Below are positions 34,558 to 43,712 of a stretch of 64,000 nt of DNA, piece by piece (position 1 is the stretch's first letter; every line of letters starts with the position of its first letter). Source of the DNA: CAMYOC01 sp963704875 (GTDB lineage Bacteria; Pseudomonadota; Gammaproteobacteria; Steroidobacterales; XN24). The translations under genes were made by a program, and so were the position numbers. The stretch spans positions 1-64,000 of the forward strand of contig CAVPIA010000008.1 of assembly GCA_963704875.1 (NCBI GenBank). Direction: 5' to 3'. The notes beneath the pieces were generated by a model. That model did not search any database, had not been told where the DNA came from, and was given only the letters and a program-made list of their open reading frames with translations.

Positions 34558-35166
34558 ATGCCCACAGACCGCAAGGCTGACACTGCTGTCGCCATCCATC
34601 CGCTGATCGCCGGCCGCTGGAGCCCAAGAGCCATCGATCCCGATAAGCCGGTCAATCGCGAGCAGATTACCGCTGTTCTGGAAGCCGGGCGCTGGGCACC
34701 GTCATGTTTTGGCGACGAGCCGTGGCGATTTCTGGTGTTCGACCAGGCCACCGACAGCCATGGCTGGGATCAGGCATTCGAGTGTCTTGCAGAAGGCAAC
34801 CAGGCCTGGGTCAAAAACGCACCGCTGCTGATAGCGGCCGTTGCGGGCAGCCGCTTTGGTTTCAACAGCAAACCCAATCGCTGGGCGCAATACGATACCG
34901 GTGCCGCCAGCGAGAACCTGTGTCTGCAAGCCTCGGCGCTCGGCCTGGTAGCGCATCAGATGGGGGGCTTCGACGGCAAACGTCTGGCGGAGCGTTTTGA
35001 CATCCCTGAGGAATACACGCCGATGGCGATGATTGCGATCGGTCACCCTGGTGATCCTGCAGACTTACCCGAAGCCTTGCGCGAGAAGGAACAGGCTCCG
35101 CGCCAGCGCCAGCCATTGGACGAGATCGCTTTCTCCGGCCGCTGGTCTGAAAGCTACAAGCCCTGA
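34558..35166 (+). CDS. Nitroreductase family protein
   Basis: FMN-dependent oxidoreductase of 202 residues. The N-terminal HPLIAGRWSPRAID matches the R-x-S-x-R phosphate-binding region. LEAGRWAPSCFGDEPWRFLVF is the conserved second FMN motif and SENLCLQASALGLVAHQMGGFD the substrate-side helix. The substrate is unknown. It begins 54 bp after the phosphatase gene and appears to end this gene run. Confidence 0.92.
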   Translation: MPTDRKADTAVAIHPLIAGRWSPRAIDPDKPVNREQITAVLEAGRWAPSCFGDEPWRFLVFDQATDSHGWDQAFECLAEGNQAWVKNAPLLIAAVAGSRFGFNSKPNRWAQYDTGAASENLCLQASALGLVAHQMGGFDGKRLAERFDIPEEYTPMAMIAIGHPGDPADLPEALREKEQAPRQRQPLDEIAFSGRWSESYKP

Positions 35167-35476
35167 TAGCGGACATCGAACCGATTTGGTCGCGAGGATG
35201 ACTCAAGCGTAAACCCCGCCTCCCTGCGCCTCGCCGGACGAGCGCAGGCTTGGAACGGCAACTGCACATTCCCTGCAGGGATATCGAGTCGACAATCCCC
35301 CCTTTGTGACGGTAAGCTCGGTGCCGTTACGGCGAGTTTGGGTCGCATTCCGTAGTCGCCAGCATGAGTGGCCAATATAGACACGGTTGACTCGGGCCGG
35401 CCCGAAACGCAAGTCGTTACCGGGTAACTTCGCCTCCCACACCCGCAGCTATGCAACGATCAGGGGAACCGTCCTA
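35167..35476. other. Intergenic region upstream of the symporter-SBP gene
   Basis: This 310-bp stretch holds no gene I can support. Two small perfect palindromes are present: TCCCTGCAGGGA near 35272 and GTTACC-G-GGTAAC at 35416-35428. The second lies 48 bp before the symporter ATG, a possible operator. No clear -10/-35 pair was found. Confidence 0.4.
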
Positions 35477-37759
35477 ATGTCGAACGGCCTGCGACGTCTT
35501 CTTCCACGCAGCGCCTTCTCGCTTGTTATCTGGGGACTTGTTCTCGGCATTCTGGTCGGTCTGTTCGTCGGCGAACCGGCCGGAAGACTCAGTTTCTTTG
35601 GCGATGCCTACGTGCGCCTGCTGCAGATGACGGTAGTGCCCTACGTGCTGGTCTCACTGATCGGCGGGCTGGGTCAACTGCAGCCAGAGCATGCGCGCCG
35701 ACTTGCGTATGTCGGCGGTAGCCTGGTGCTGTTCCTCTGGGGCCTGACACTGATCGGTCTGGTCGCCTTGCCGTTGGCCTATCCCGACTGGGAGACGGGC
35801 CGGTTCTTTAGTGCCACGCTGGTGGCACACAAACCCGAGTTCGACCCGCTGCTACTCTATATCCCGGCCAATCCATTCTATTCGCTGGCGAATACCATCC
35901 TGCCGGCGGTGGTTGTATTCAGCATTCTGGCCGGCGTCGCCCTGATCATGGTCCCGAACAAGGCCGGCCTGTTGAACGGTCTGAACAACCTGACCCAAAC
36001 CCTGATGCGGATGACTGGCTGGGTAGTCAAACTCACGCCTCTGGGAATCTTCGCGATTTCGGCAAGCGCCGCCGGCACCCTGCGCCCGGAAGCACTCGGC
36101 AAGCTACAGGTCTATCTGTGGGTGTATTTTCTGGCCTGGCTGATATTCACGTTTCTGCTGCTGCCGATGCTCGTGGCCCGCGCAACGCCGCTCTCATTCG
36201 GTGACGTGTTGCGACGGGCTCGTACCGCGATGGTGACGGCTATCGCCACCGGAAGCGTGCTGGTGGTGCTACCGATGATCGCGGAAGCGTGCAAGGAATT
36301 GTTACAGGAGCGTGGTCTGGACCAGACGGACGCCCGGTCCACAGTAGATGTGCTGGTGCCGACAGCCTACAGTTTCCCCAGCGTGGGAACGCTGTTGGGG
36401 CTGGGTTTCATCCTGTTTGCTGCCTGGTATGCAGGCTCCCCGCTTGCGGCAGATCAATATCCCGGGTTCCTGGTCATGGGTATGCTGTCAGCATTTGGCC
36501 AGATGGCGGTCGCCCTGCCCTTTCTGCTCGATCTGTTTCGCCTTCCGGCAGATCTGTTCCAGCTATTTCTGCTGGGGAGCGTTATCACCGGCAGACTCGC
36601 CACCGGTCTCGCCGCCATGCATGGTGTAGTCATTAGCCTGCTGGGCGCAGCGGCCATCATGGGCGTATTGCGCTGGCGCAAGCTATTGCAGGTCGCAGCC
36701 GCCGGAATCGCATTGATGTTCGTCAGTCAGGCCTTGCTAGGGGTACTTCTCAAGACGCTGATCCCCTATGAATACAAAGGCGAGGATCAATTCGTCTCGA
36801 TGCGCATCGAGACGGCCACAGTATCTGCCGTTGAACACGACACCGACTCGCCGCCAGTGCTGGAACCCGGGGACCGCGACCGTGACCGCCTCGGGGTGAT
36901 CCAGCAGCGGGGAAGCCTGCGGGTTGCCTACTCTGCGGACCGCCTGCCGTTTGCCTATCGAAACAAATATGGCGAAGCCGTCGGCTTCGATATGCAGCTG
37001 GTGCATGCCATGGCACACGCCATGCAGCTGAAACTGGAAGTCATCCGGATCAAGCGCGAAGACATGGCCGATGCGCTGCGCAGCGGCACAGCCGATCTGA
37101 TCGTCGGTGGCCTGGCTATCACCCCACGGCGAGCCGAAGCGATCGCATTCTCAAATCCCTACAGCAACCACAACATTGGCTTTCTGGTCAGGGACCATGA
37201 CCGCAGCCAGTTTGGCAGCCTGGCTAAACTGCGCAGAATCGAGAATCTTCAGATCGCCATCCCACGAAGCAAATATTTCGAGGGCTCGATCAGCGAGTGG
37301 CTGCCAAACGCCACCCTGGTGCCAGTAGATACCCCGCGACAATTTCTGCGCGACGAGTTCCCGGGAGTCGCCGGGATGCTGTTCTCGGCAGAAGCCGGTA
37401 GTGCATGGACGCTGGTCTATCCAAGTTTTTCAATAGCGATTCCGGGCGATCTTTCCGTTCGTATCCCCATCGCATTCGGTCTGCCCCAGGGTCAGCCCGA
37501 CTGGCTGAATTTCGTCAACAGCTGGATTGCGCTGGCCGATGCCTCAGGCACTGTTGACAACGCTTTCGACCGCTGGATCCTGGGTCAGCAGGCGGGTACC
37601 GAGACGCCGAGATGGTCTATCATGCGAAATGTTCTGGGCTGGGGCAGCGATGATCAACTGGAAACACGCCGAATCACTCCAGACGGCGCGGCGTCGGCCG
37701 AGGCTAAGGATGCCCGCGATGCCACACCAGACAAAACGAATTCCCTGCCAAAGGAGTAG
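35477..37759 (+). CDS. Dicarboxylate/amino acid:cation symporter (DAACS) fused to a periplasmic solute-binding domain
   Basis: A 760-residue fusion. Residues 1-440 form a multi-helix DAACS/SLC1-type transporter: an N-terminal helix FSLVIWGLVLGILVGLFVG, the re-entrant-loop region ATGSVLVVLPMIAEACKELL, and a late helix with ITGRLATGLAAMHG. The normally conserved YSFNLDGT-type motif reads YSFPSVGT (F300-P-S-V-G-T305). After an acidic linker, residues about 475-715 form a type 3 amino-acid-binding domain (LRVAYSADRLPFAY, GFDMQLVHAM, DLIVGGLAITPRRAEAIAFSNPY). The ATG at 35477 begins the first helix, although the frame is open to 35387. It is 5 bp upstream of the RimK-type ligase gene. Confidence 0.88.
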   Translation: MSNGLRRLLPRSAFSLVIWGLVLGILVGLFVGEPAGRLSFFGDAYVRLLQMTVVPYVLVSLIGGLGQLQPEHARRLAYVGGSLVLFLWGLTLIGLVALPLAYPDWETGRFFSATLVAHKPEFDPLLLYIPANPFYSLANTILPAVVVFSILAGVALIMVPNKAGLLNGLNNLTQTLMRMTGWVVKLTPLGIFAISASAAGTLRPEALGKLQVYLWVYFLAWLIFTFLLLPMLVARATPLSFGDVLRRARTAMVTAIATGSVLVVLPMIAEACKELLQERGLDQTDARSTVDVLVPTAYSFPSVGTLLGLGFILFAAWYAGSPLAADQYPGFLVMGMLSAFGQMAVALPFLLDLFRLPADLFQLFLLGSVITGRLATGLAAMHGVVISLLGAAAIMGVLRWRKLLQVAAAGIALMFVSQALLGVLLKTLIPYEYKGEDQFVSMRIETATVSAVEHDTDSPPVLEPGDRDRDRLGVIQQRGSLRVAYSADRLPFAYRNKYGEAVGFDMQLVHAMAHAMQLKLEVIRIKREDMADALRSGTADLIVGGLAITPRRAEAIAFSNPYSNHNIGFLVRDHDRSQFGSLAKLRRIENLQIAIPRSKYFEGSISEWLPNATLVPVDTPRQFLRDEFPGVAGMLFSAEAGSAWTLVYPSFSIAIPGDLSVRIPIAFGLPQGQPDWLNFVNSWIALADASGTVDNAFDRWILGQQAGTETPRWSIMRNVLGWGSDDQLETRRITPDGAASAEAKDARDATPDKTNSLPKE

Positions 37760-37764
37760 ACGCA

Positions 37765-38760
37765 ATGAAATATGCCGGCCGCGGATGGATCTTGTGGCGA
37801 CCTGACCCGAGTCTGGTCAAGCAGGAGCGTTATGAGATTGACCGCTTGCTGGAGGCGGCGCCTGAGCATGCATACCAGGTTGAAGTCGTAAATCCGGACG
37901 AGCTCGAATTGCTGGTGAATTCTGAAAAGAAGGATGGCATCTACATCAACGGCGAGGAAGCTCCTCTGCCGGATTTCGTGATCCCGAGAATGGGATCCAC
38001 CAGCGACTATTTCTCGCTTGCGGCCCTGCGTCAGCTCGAGAATCTGGGCGTCTATTGCCTGAATAATGCAACTGCGGTGACGCTGGCGCAGGACAAATTG
38101 CTGCATTTGCAGGTGCTGGCCCGAGCCGGGGCGGCGGTACCCAAGACCTTGCTGATAAGGTTCCCGGTCGATGCCGATCTTGTAGACAGGGAAATCGGTT
38201 TCCCGGTGGTTGTCAAAACGCTCATCGGCACTCAAGGCAGCGGCGTCCACCTTTGTGATGACCGGCAGAGCCTGACCGACCTGCTGCAATTCGTCGAAGC
38301 CAACAACCCGGATGCCCAACTCGTGCTCCAGCAGTTTCTGGCCGAGAGTCGCGGCCGGGATGTGCGCGTATTGTCGGTTGGCGGACACATCGTCGCGGCG
38401 ATGGAGCGGATAGCGAAAACCGGCTTCAAATCGAACTACTCGCTGGGCGGCGAAGCCCGCCGTTTCGAATACGGCCCACGCAACGAGCTCTCGGTGGCAG
38501 AAGTTATGCGGAACCTGGACATGGACATAGCGGGACTCGACTTCCTCTATGATGAAGAGGTCGGCTTTCGTATCTGCGAGGTCAATTCCTCGCCTGGATT
38601 CGAGGGTCTCGAAGCGACCTGCGGGGTCGATGTCCCGGCGTTCATCTACCAGTATCTCGATGTCAAGTTCCGGATATCATCCAAGGCCAAGGCGCGGATG
38701 TTGGATCAGCTGAACAAGCCGGCCAGGAAAAAGAAGAAGGGTTCGCAACGAAAGCGTTAG
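37765..38760 (+). CDS. RimK family ATP-grasp alpha-L-glutamate ligase
   Basis: A 331-residue ATP-grasp enzyme. An N-terminal pre-ATP-grasp region (about 1-110) has VIPRMGSTSDYFSLAALRQLE. The ATP-binding core has FPVVVKTLIGTQGSGVHL and the metal-binding CEVNSSPGFEGLE. The C-terminus is a basic tail (ARKKKKGSQRKR) that may bind RNA or the ribosome. It resembles RimK, which adds glutamates to ribosomal protein S6, or related poly-glutamate ligases. An AAGGAG ribosome-binding site precedes the ATG. It is cotranscribed with the symporter-SBP fusion, an unusual partner. Confidence 0.9.
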   Translation: MKYAGRGWILWRPDPSLVKQERYEIDRLLEAAPEHAYQVEVVNPDELELLVNSEKKDGIYINGEEAPLPDFVIPRMGSTSDYFSLAALRQLENLGVYCLNNATAVTLAQDKLLHLQVLARAGAAVPKTLLIRFPVDADLVDREIGFPVVVKTLIGTQGSGVHLCDDRQSLTDLLQFVEANNPDAQLVLQQFLAESRGRDVRVLSVGGHIVAAMERIAKTGFKSNYSLGGEARRFEYGPRNELSVAEVMRNLDMDIAGLDFLYDEEVGFRICEVNSSPGFEGLEATCGVDVPAFIYQYLDVKFRISSKAKARMLDQLNKPARKKKKGSQRKR

Positions 38761-38804
38761 CCGCGCCTGTCCGCCAATGGCTGCGAGTCTGACCCTGTCA
38801 GCAG

Positions 38805-38826
38805 CGGATTATGCTGCGATAATCCG
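38805..38826. other. Hairpin between the convergent ligase and sdaA genes
   Basis: CGGATTAT and ATAATCCG form a perfect 8-bp stem with a GCTGCG loop. There is no T-run downstream on either strand, so a terminator role is only suggested by its position between two converging genes. Confidence 0.4.
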
Positions 38827-38856
38827 ATCCGATGAAACGCGGTGCGGGCCGTGCCC

Positions 38857-40212
38857 TCAGCATTCGATAACATTGACCGCCAGCCCGCCCTGCGACGTTT
38901 CCTTGTACACATGTGACATGTCATGGCCGGTCTGACGCATGGTCTCGATCACCTGATCCAGACTGACTTTGTGTTTGCCATCACCGCGTTGCGCCATGCG
39001 TGCGGCATTGACCGCCTTCACCGCTCCCATAGCATTTCGCTCGATACACGGGATTTGTACCAGACCCGCGATCGGGTCACAGGTCAGACCGAGGTTGTGC
39101 TCCATGCCGATCTCGGCTGCGTTTTCGATCTGGCCATTGCTGCCGCCCATGGCTGATACCAGACCGCCGGCTGCCATCGAACAGGCCACCCCGACTTCTC
39201 CCTGACATCCCATTTCCGCACCCGAGATTGACGCGTTTTTCTTGTACAGGATGCCGATGGCGCCCGCGGTCAGAAGAAACCGCAGAATCCCCGCTTCGTC
39301 CGCACCGGTAACAAACCGACGGTAGTAGTGCAGTACCGCCGGGATGATGCCCGCAGCGCCGTTGGTGGGCGCGGTAACAACCTGCCCGCCCGCGGCATTC
39401 TCCTCGTTGACTGCCAGCGCGTAGGCGTTGACCCAGTCCATGAAATCACCCGCAGCACCGTCGCCGCACAGCTCTTTGTACATCTGTGGTGCACGTCGCC
39501 GGACCTTCAGCACGCCAGGCAGAATGCCTTCGGCCTCAAAGCCCCGGCGCACACACCGGCGCATGACTTCCCATATCATCAACAGTCGTGCGCGGGTCTC
39601 GTCTTTTGGTCGCCACGCGGTTTCATTGCGCAACACCAGTTTGTGAACTGACAAGTGTTGTGCCTCGCAAATCGCCAACATCTCGCTGGCAGATTCATAG
39701 GGATAAGGCACGGCGACAGTATCCCCTGCGCCCTCTTGTTCACCGGCGCGCAGGATGGCACCGCCACCGATCGAATAGACCTCTTCTGAACTTAGCACCG
39801 CGCCGCGCTGATCCAGCGCAGTGAAACGCATACCGTTAGGGTGCTGTGCCAGGAACTGATCGCGATGGAACAACAGATCCAGCGGTTCGTCAAAATCTAT
39901 CTCGTGGTCACCACCGAGTCTCATCCGCCCCTCGCCGCGAATCCGGCTGAGCCGTTGCTGTACCCGAGCGCCATCAAAGTCATCCGGCTCCTCTCCCTCC
40001 AGCCCCGCCAGCACCGCCATATCAGTGCAATGACCTTTGCCGGTCAGGGCCAGTGAACCGTATAGCTGGACACCGACCCGGCTCACCTGGGTCAGGATTC
40101 CCTCGCGACGCAGATGCGCTGCGAACTGACTCGCGGCCCGCATCGGACCCATGGTGTGAGAACTGGATGGCCCCACGCCCACCTTGAAAATGTCAAACAC
40201 GCTTATCGACAT
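38857..40212 (-). CDS. sdaA: L-serine ammonia-lyase, iron-sulfur type
   Basis: Converts L-serine to pyruvate and ammonia using a [4Fe-4S] cluster. The single 451-residue chain combines the N-terminal beta domain (VGPSSSHTMGPMRAA) with the C-terminal alpha domain (TNGAAGIIPAVLHYY, KNASISGAEMGCQGEVGVACSMAAGG, LGLTCDPIAGLVQIPC). The cysteines in the last three motifs are the expected cluster ligands. It is the long monomeric proteobacterial form. Confidence 0.96.
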   Translation of the reverse strand: MSISVFDIFKVGVGPSSSHTMGPMRAASQFAAHLRREGILTQVSRVGVQLYGSLALTGKGHCTDMAVLAGLEGEEPDDFDGARVQQRLSRIRGEGRMRLGGDHEIDFDEPLDLLFHRDQFLAQHPNGMRFTALDQRGAVLSSEEVYSIGGGAILRAGEQEGAGDTVAVPYPYESASEMLAICEAQHLSVHKLVLRNETAWRPKDETRARLLMIWEVMRRCVRRGFEAEGILPGVLKVRRRAPQMYKELCGDGAAGDFMDWVNAYALAVNEENAAGGQVVTAPTNGAAGIIPAVLHYYRRFVTGADEAGILRFLLTAGAIGILYKKNASISGAEMGCQGEVGVACSMAAGGLVSAMGGSNGQIENAAEIGMEHNLGLTCDPIAGLVQIPCIERNAMGAVKAVNAARMAQRGDGKHKVSLDQVIETMRQTGHDMSHVYKETSQGGLAVNVIEC

Positions 40213-40270
40213 CTGGGAAACCTCTGGTCCGTTGCGGAACTCGATCTCTGCTGGTGAAATACAGGATCAC

Positions 40271-40297
40271 TGCGTCGCGCATCGTTGCAGCGACGCA
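40271..40297. promoter_or_regulatory. Perfect dyad upstream of sdaA
   Basis: TGCGTCGC and GCGACGCA arms (8 bp) are separated by 11 nt. They lie about 60 bp upstream of the sdaA ATG in the gap to putA. This could be a regulator site or a leader hairpin. I compared it with glycine-riboswitch features and did not find them. Confidence 0.45.
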
Positions 40298-40389
40298 TCA
40301 AGCGAGGAGACCGGCGATCCCGAAAGCCTGAAAACCGCTTATGACTATCCTGGCCGCCTGAGACAGCCGGCGTGACCCGATCCCTGACG

Positions 40390-43300
40390 CTAGCCGTCAT
40401 CCAGGGTCAGCAAACTGGCGTTACCACCGACTGCAGCAGTATTCACCGTCAAGGTGCGCTCGGTGGCAAAGCGGTGCAAATAGCCCGGGCCGCCGGCCTT
40501 CGGGCCTGTGCCCGACAATCCACGGCCACCAAAAGGCTGCACACCTACCGCGGCCCCGATCATATTGCGATTAACGTAGGCATTGCCGACCCGTATCCGG
40601 CTGGCGATGTCCATTGCCTGAGAGTCTATGCGGCTGTGGATACCCAGGGTCAGGCCATAGCCGGTGGCGTTGATCTGCTCGATGACCCGATCGAGATCCC
40701 GCGCACGGTAACGGATCACATGCAGGACCGGCCCGAATACTTCGCGCGGCAGTTGATCGAGGCTGTCGATCTCTACCGCCATCGGGGCAAAGAAGCACCC
40801 GTTTTCTGTCTCCGGACTCAGCTCGCACTGATAGATCAATCGACCTTCACTGACAATGCGCTTCTGGTGCTGCTGCAGAATCTGCAGTGCGTCGCTGTCA
40901 ATGACCGGCCCTACGTCAGTACGAATCAAGGCCGGGTCACCGACCCGCTGCAATGCCATATAGCCTTTGAGCAACTCTATCGTGCGCTCGGCGATATCTT
41001 CCTGCAGAAACAGCGTGCGCAACGCGGAGCATCTCTGACCGGCGCTGTTGAAAGCTGAATACACCGCATCGACCACGACTTGCTCGGGCAGCGCCGAACT
41101 GTCGACAAGCATCGCGTTTTGGCCACCGGTCTCCGCAATCAATGCGGCGATCGGGCCGCTCCGGGCAGCCAATTGCCGATTGATGATCTGCGCCGTCTCA
41201 GTCGAGCCGGTAAACGCCACCCCGGCGATCCGCGGATCGGGCAGTATCGGAGCCGCCACCTCAGGTCCGAGACCCGGCAGGAAATTGAGAACTTCTACAG
41301 GGATACCGGCCTCATGCAACAACTGCACCGCGCGGAATGCAACCAGCGACGTTTGTTCCGCAGGTTTCGCGATGACCGAATTACCTGCTGCCAGCGCCGC
41401 GGCCACCTGCCCGGCAAAAATTGCCAATGGGAAATTCCACGGACTGACGCAGAAGAACACGCCGCGACCATGCAGGGATAACTCGTTTCGCTCCCCGGTA
41501 GGACCCGGCATCAGCTGCGGCACACCGAAGTCTTGCTCGGCTCGTGCTGCGTAATAACGCAGGAAATCTACCGCTTCGCGCAACTCAGCCAGGCTGTCTG
41601 GGATGCTCTTGCCTGCCTCGCGTATGCACAGAGCCATCAGCTCCGGGCCGTGAGATTCAAACAGATCGGCCGCCCTGCGCAGGATGTTGCCCCGTGCGCT
41701 TGCGGGTGTCGCATCCCAGGCTGGATAGGCCCGGGCCGCAACCTCAACAGCACTTTGCGCCGCGGCCTGATCGGCGAATCTTACCGAACCGAGAACCCGA
41801 CGCGTATCGGCGGGATCCACAGAGTCTGTTTCCTCCCCTCCGAGCAACTTGCCTGCGACCAGCGGTGCGGCGCTCAGGCGTGATGACAGCGCTTGCTTCA
41901 TCGCCTCGCCCAGCGCGTCGAGCTGGATCGGGTCGTCAAGCAACATGCCGCGTGAATTCTTCCGTTCGGCGCCAAAAATATCGGCAGGCCGAGGTATGCG
42001 CGGGTGACGTATAGACTTCAGCGCCGCGACGGTATCGACCGGATCGGCCACGATGGCATCGATCGGCGCGGCCTCGTCGACGATGCGATTGACGAAAGAG
42101 GTGTTGGATCCGTTTTCCAGCAGGCGGCGCACCAGATACGGCAGCAGGTCCTCGTGATTGCCTACTGGCGCATAGACACGACACGGCAGGTTCATCTTGT
42201 CTTCGCCGATGACCTCGTCGTAGAGCTCCTCGCCCATGCCGTGCAGGCGCTGAAACTCGAATCCCCCCTGGTCGCCGGCGAGGTGCACGATGCTCGCCAG
42301 GGTCTGCGCATTGTGGGTAGCGAACTGGCAATAGATCAACGGACGCGCCGCCAGCAATTCCCTGGCGCAAGCCAGATAACACACGTCTGAATTCGGCTTG
42401 TGGGTGAACACCGGATAGTCATCCAGGCCCTGTTCCTGGGCCCGCTTGATCTCAGCGTCCCAGTAAGCGCCTTTAACCACCCGCACCTCGATGGTTCGGC
42501 CCACGTCCTGCGTCAGGGCCACAAGCCAGCGGACCAGGTCCAGCGCGCGCTTCTGATAGGTCTGTATCGCCAGACCAAATCCCGACCAGCCCTCCAGCTG
42601 TGGGTCGCGATAAACCGATTCGAACAGCTCCAGCGACAAGGCCAGACGATCCATCTCTTCGGCATCAACAGTCAACCCGATGCCGACCCGCTTCGACAAC
42701 AAGGCAAGTTCCAGCAGCATCGGTCGCAATTCGGCAATCACGTCTTCCCGATGAGCGTGCGAATAACGTGGATAAAGAGCAGAGAGTTTTACCGAGATAC
42801 TCGGCGCGGAATAGACTGAAGAAGCATTGAAGCCTGTTTTCCCGATCGCTTCGATACCTTTGCAATAGGCATCGAAATACGCCCGCGAGTCGTCCATCGT
42901 GAGCGCCGCTTCACCGAGCATGTCAAAGGTGTAGCGATAATTTGCGTTGTCACCGCTCTGGGAACGCTTGAGGGCTTCCGCGATAGTCCGCCCCATGACG
43001 AATTGATGCCCCATGATCTTCATCGCCTGCCGCATCGCGCCGCGGATCACCGGCTCGCCGGCACGTGCCACCAGTCGTTTCATGAAACGACTCGGGTGCT
43101 CCACGGCATCTTCATCCAGACGGATAATGCGTCCGGTCAGCATCAGTCCCCAGGTGGAAGCGTTGACGAATGCCGATTCGCTGGTGCCAAGATGTTCGCG
43201 CCAGTTTCCGGCGAGCAGTTTGTCCGCTATCAGCTTGTCGGCTGTCTCCTTGTCCGGCACTCGCAGCAACGCCTCCGCGAGGCACATCAACACGACGCCC

Positions 43301-43578
43301 TCCTGCGAGGACAGATCGTACTGATTCATAAACGCATCGAGTCCGCCGGCCTTACCCCGATTGGCGCGCACAGCCTGTACCAGGCGCGTCGCAGTTTCGC
43401 GGACAGCGGCCTTTTCTGCCGGCTCCATGGTCGCAATGGGCAATAGCTCGCGCACCACCGCTTCCTCATCGGCGAGATAGCGAAGATTCAGCTGCCGGGC
43501 CAGTGACGGTTCCGGCAGGGCGTCAGGAGCATGGATCATCGGTGAACTGTTTGCCGCGGCGGATGTGGTGGCGTCCAA
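40390..43578 (-). CDS. putA: Bifunctional proline dehydrogenase / L-glutamate gamma-semialdehyde dehydrogenase PutA
   Basis: Oxidises proline to glutamate in two steps. The N-terminal alpha domain precedes the PRODH barrel (motifs SVKLSALYPRYSHAH and RVVKGAYWDAEIKRAQ). The aldehyde dehydrogenase domain has VSPWNFPLAIFAGQVAAALAAGN and the catalytic cysteine in NSAGQRCSALR. There is no N-terminal ribbon-helix-helix DNA-binding domain, so it should not self-regulate. A TTG at 43578 is 9 nt after a GGAGG site, giving 1062 residues. The first ATG (43539) lacks such a site. The frame upstream to 43806 crosses the promoter. Confidence 0.95.
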   Translation of the reverse strand: MDATTSAAANSSPMIHAPDALPEPSLARQLNLRYLADEEAVVRELLPIATMEPAEKAAVRETATRLVQAVRANRGKAGGLDAFMNQYDLSSQEGVVLMCLAEALLRVPDKETADKLIADKLLAGNWREHLGTSESAFVNASTWGLMLTGRIIRLDEDAVEHPSRFMKRLVARAGEPVIRGAMRQAMKIMGHQFVMGRTIAEALKRSQSGDNANYRYTFDMLGEAALTMDDSRAYFDAYCKGIEAIGKTGFNASSVYSAPSISVKLSALYPRYSHAHREDVIAELRPMLLELALLSKRVGIGLTVDAEEMDRLALSLELFESVYRDPQLEGWSGFGLAIQTYQKRALDLVRWLVALTQDVGRTIEVRVVKGAYWDAEIKRAQEQGLDDYPVFTHKPNSDVCYLACARELLAARPLIYCQFATHNAQTLASIVHLAGDQGGFEFQRLHGMGEELYDEVIGEDKMNLPCRVYAPVGNHEDLLPYLVRRLLENGSNTSFVNRIVDEAAPIDAIVADPVDTVAALKSIRHPRIPRPADIFGAERKNSRGMLLDDPIQLDALGEAMKQALSSRLSAAPLVAGKLLGGEETDSVDPADTRRVLGSVRFADQAAAQSAVEVAARAYPAWDATPASARGNILRRAADLFESHGPELMALCIREAGKSIPDSLAELREAVDFLRYYAARAEQDFGVPQLMPGPTGERNELSLHGRGVFFCVSPWNFPLAIFAGQVAAALAAGNSVIAKPAEQTSLVAFRAVQLLHEAGIPVEVLNFLPGLGPEVAAPILPDPRIAGVAFTGSTETAQIINRQLAARSGPIAALIAETGGQNAMLVDSSALPEQVVVDAVYSAFNSAGQRCSALRTLFLQEDIAERTIELLKGYMALQRVGDPALIRTDVGPVIDSDALQILQQHQKRIVSEGRLIYQCELSPETENGCFFAPMAVEIDSLDQLPREVFGPVLHVIRYRARDLDRVIEQINATGYGLTLGIHSRIDSQAMDIASRIRVGNAYVNRNMIGAAVGVQPFGGRGLSGTGPKAGGPGYLHRFATERTLTVNTAAVGGNASLLTLDDG

Positions 43579-43654
43579 GGCTTGAATCCTCCTGGGGAAG
43601 CAGTTGTCCTGTGGTCCGGACCCCGGCACAGGCAAGCTCGAGCTTGGTCCAGGA

Positions 43655-43697
43655 ATTATATGGGATGCGGCGTTCTGCCGCATCGTTCTGCCGCATC
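43655..43697 (-). promoter_or_regulatory. putA promoter with a dyad operator and a repeated half-site
   Basis: The minus strand reads TATAAT at 43660-43655. Immediately upstream, at 43664-43684, the arms GATGCGGC and GCCGCATC form a perfect 8-bp dyad with a 5-nt spacer. A third half-site GCCGCATC lies at 43690-43697; on the plus strand the segment appears as a 13-bp tandem duplication CGTTCTGCCGCAT (43671-43696). The dyad covers the -35/spacer region, which has no consensus -35, so activator-dependent expression is plausible. Confidence 0.65.
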
Positions 43698-43712
43698 GAT
43701 AGCACGCAAATT

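Noticed and set aside
40213..40389. Possible glycine or amino-acid riboswitch upstream of sdaA
   Set aside because: Only a simple 8-bp dyad was found; no conserved riboswitch core could be matched.
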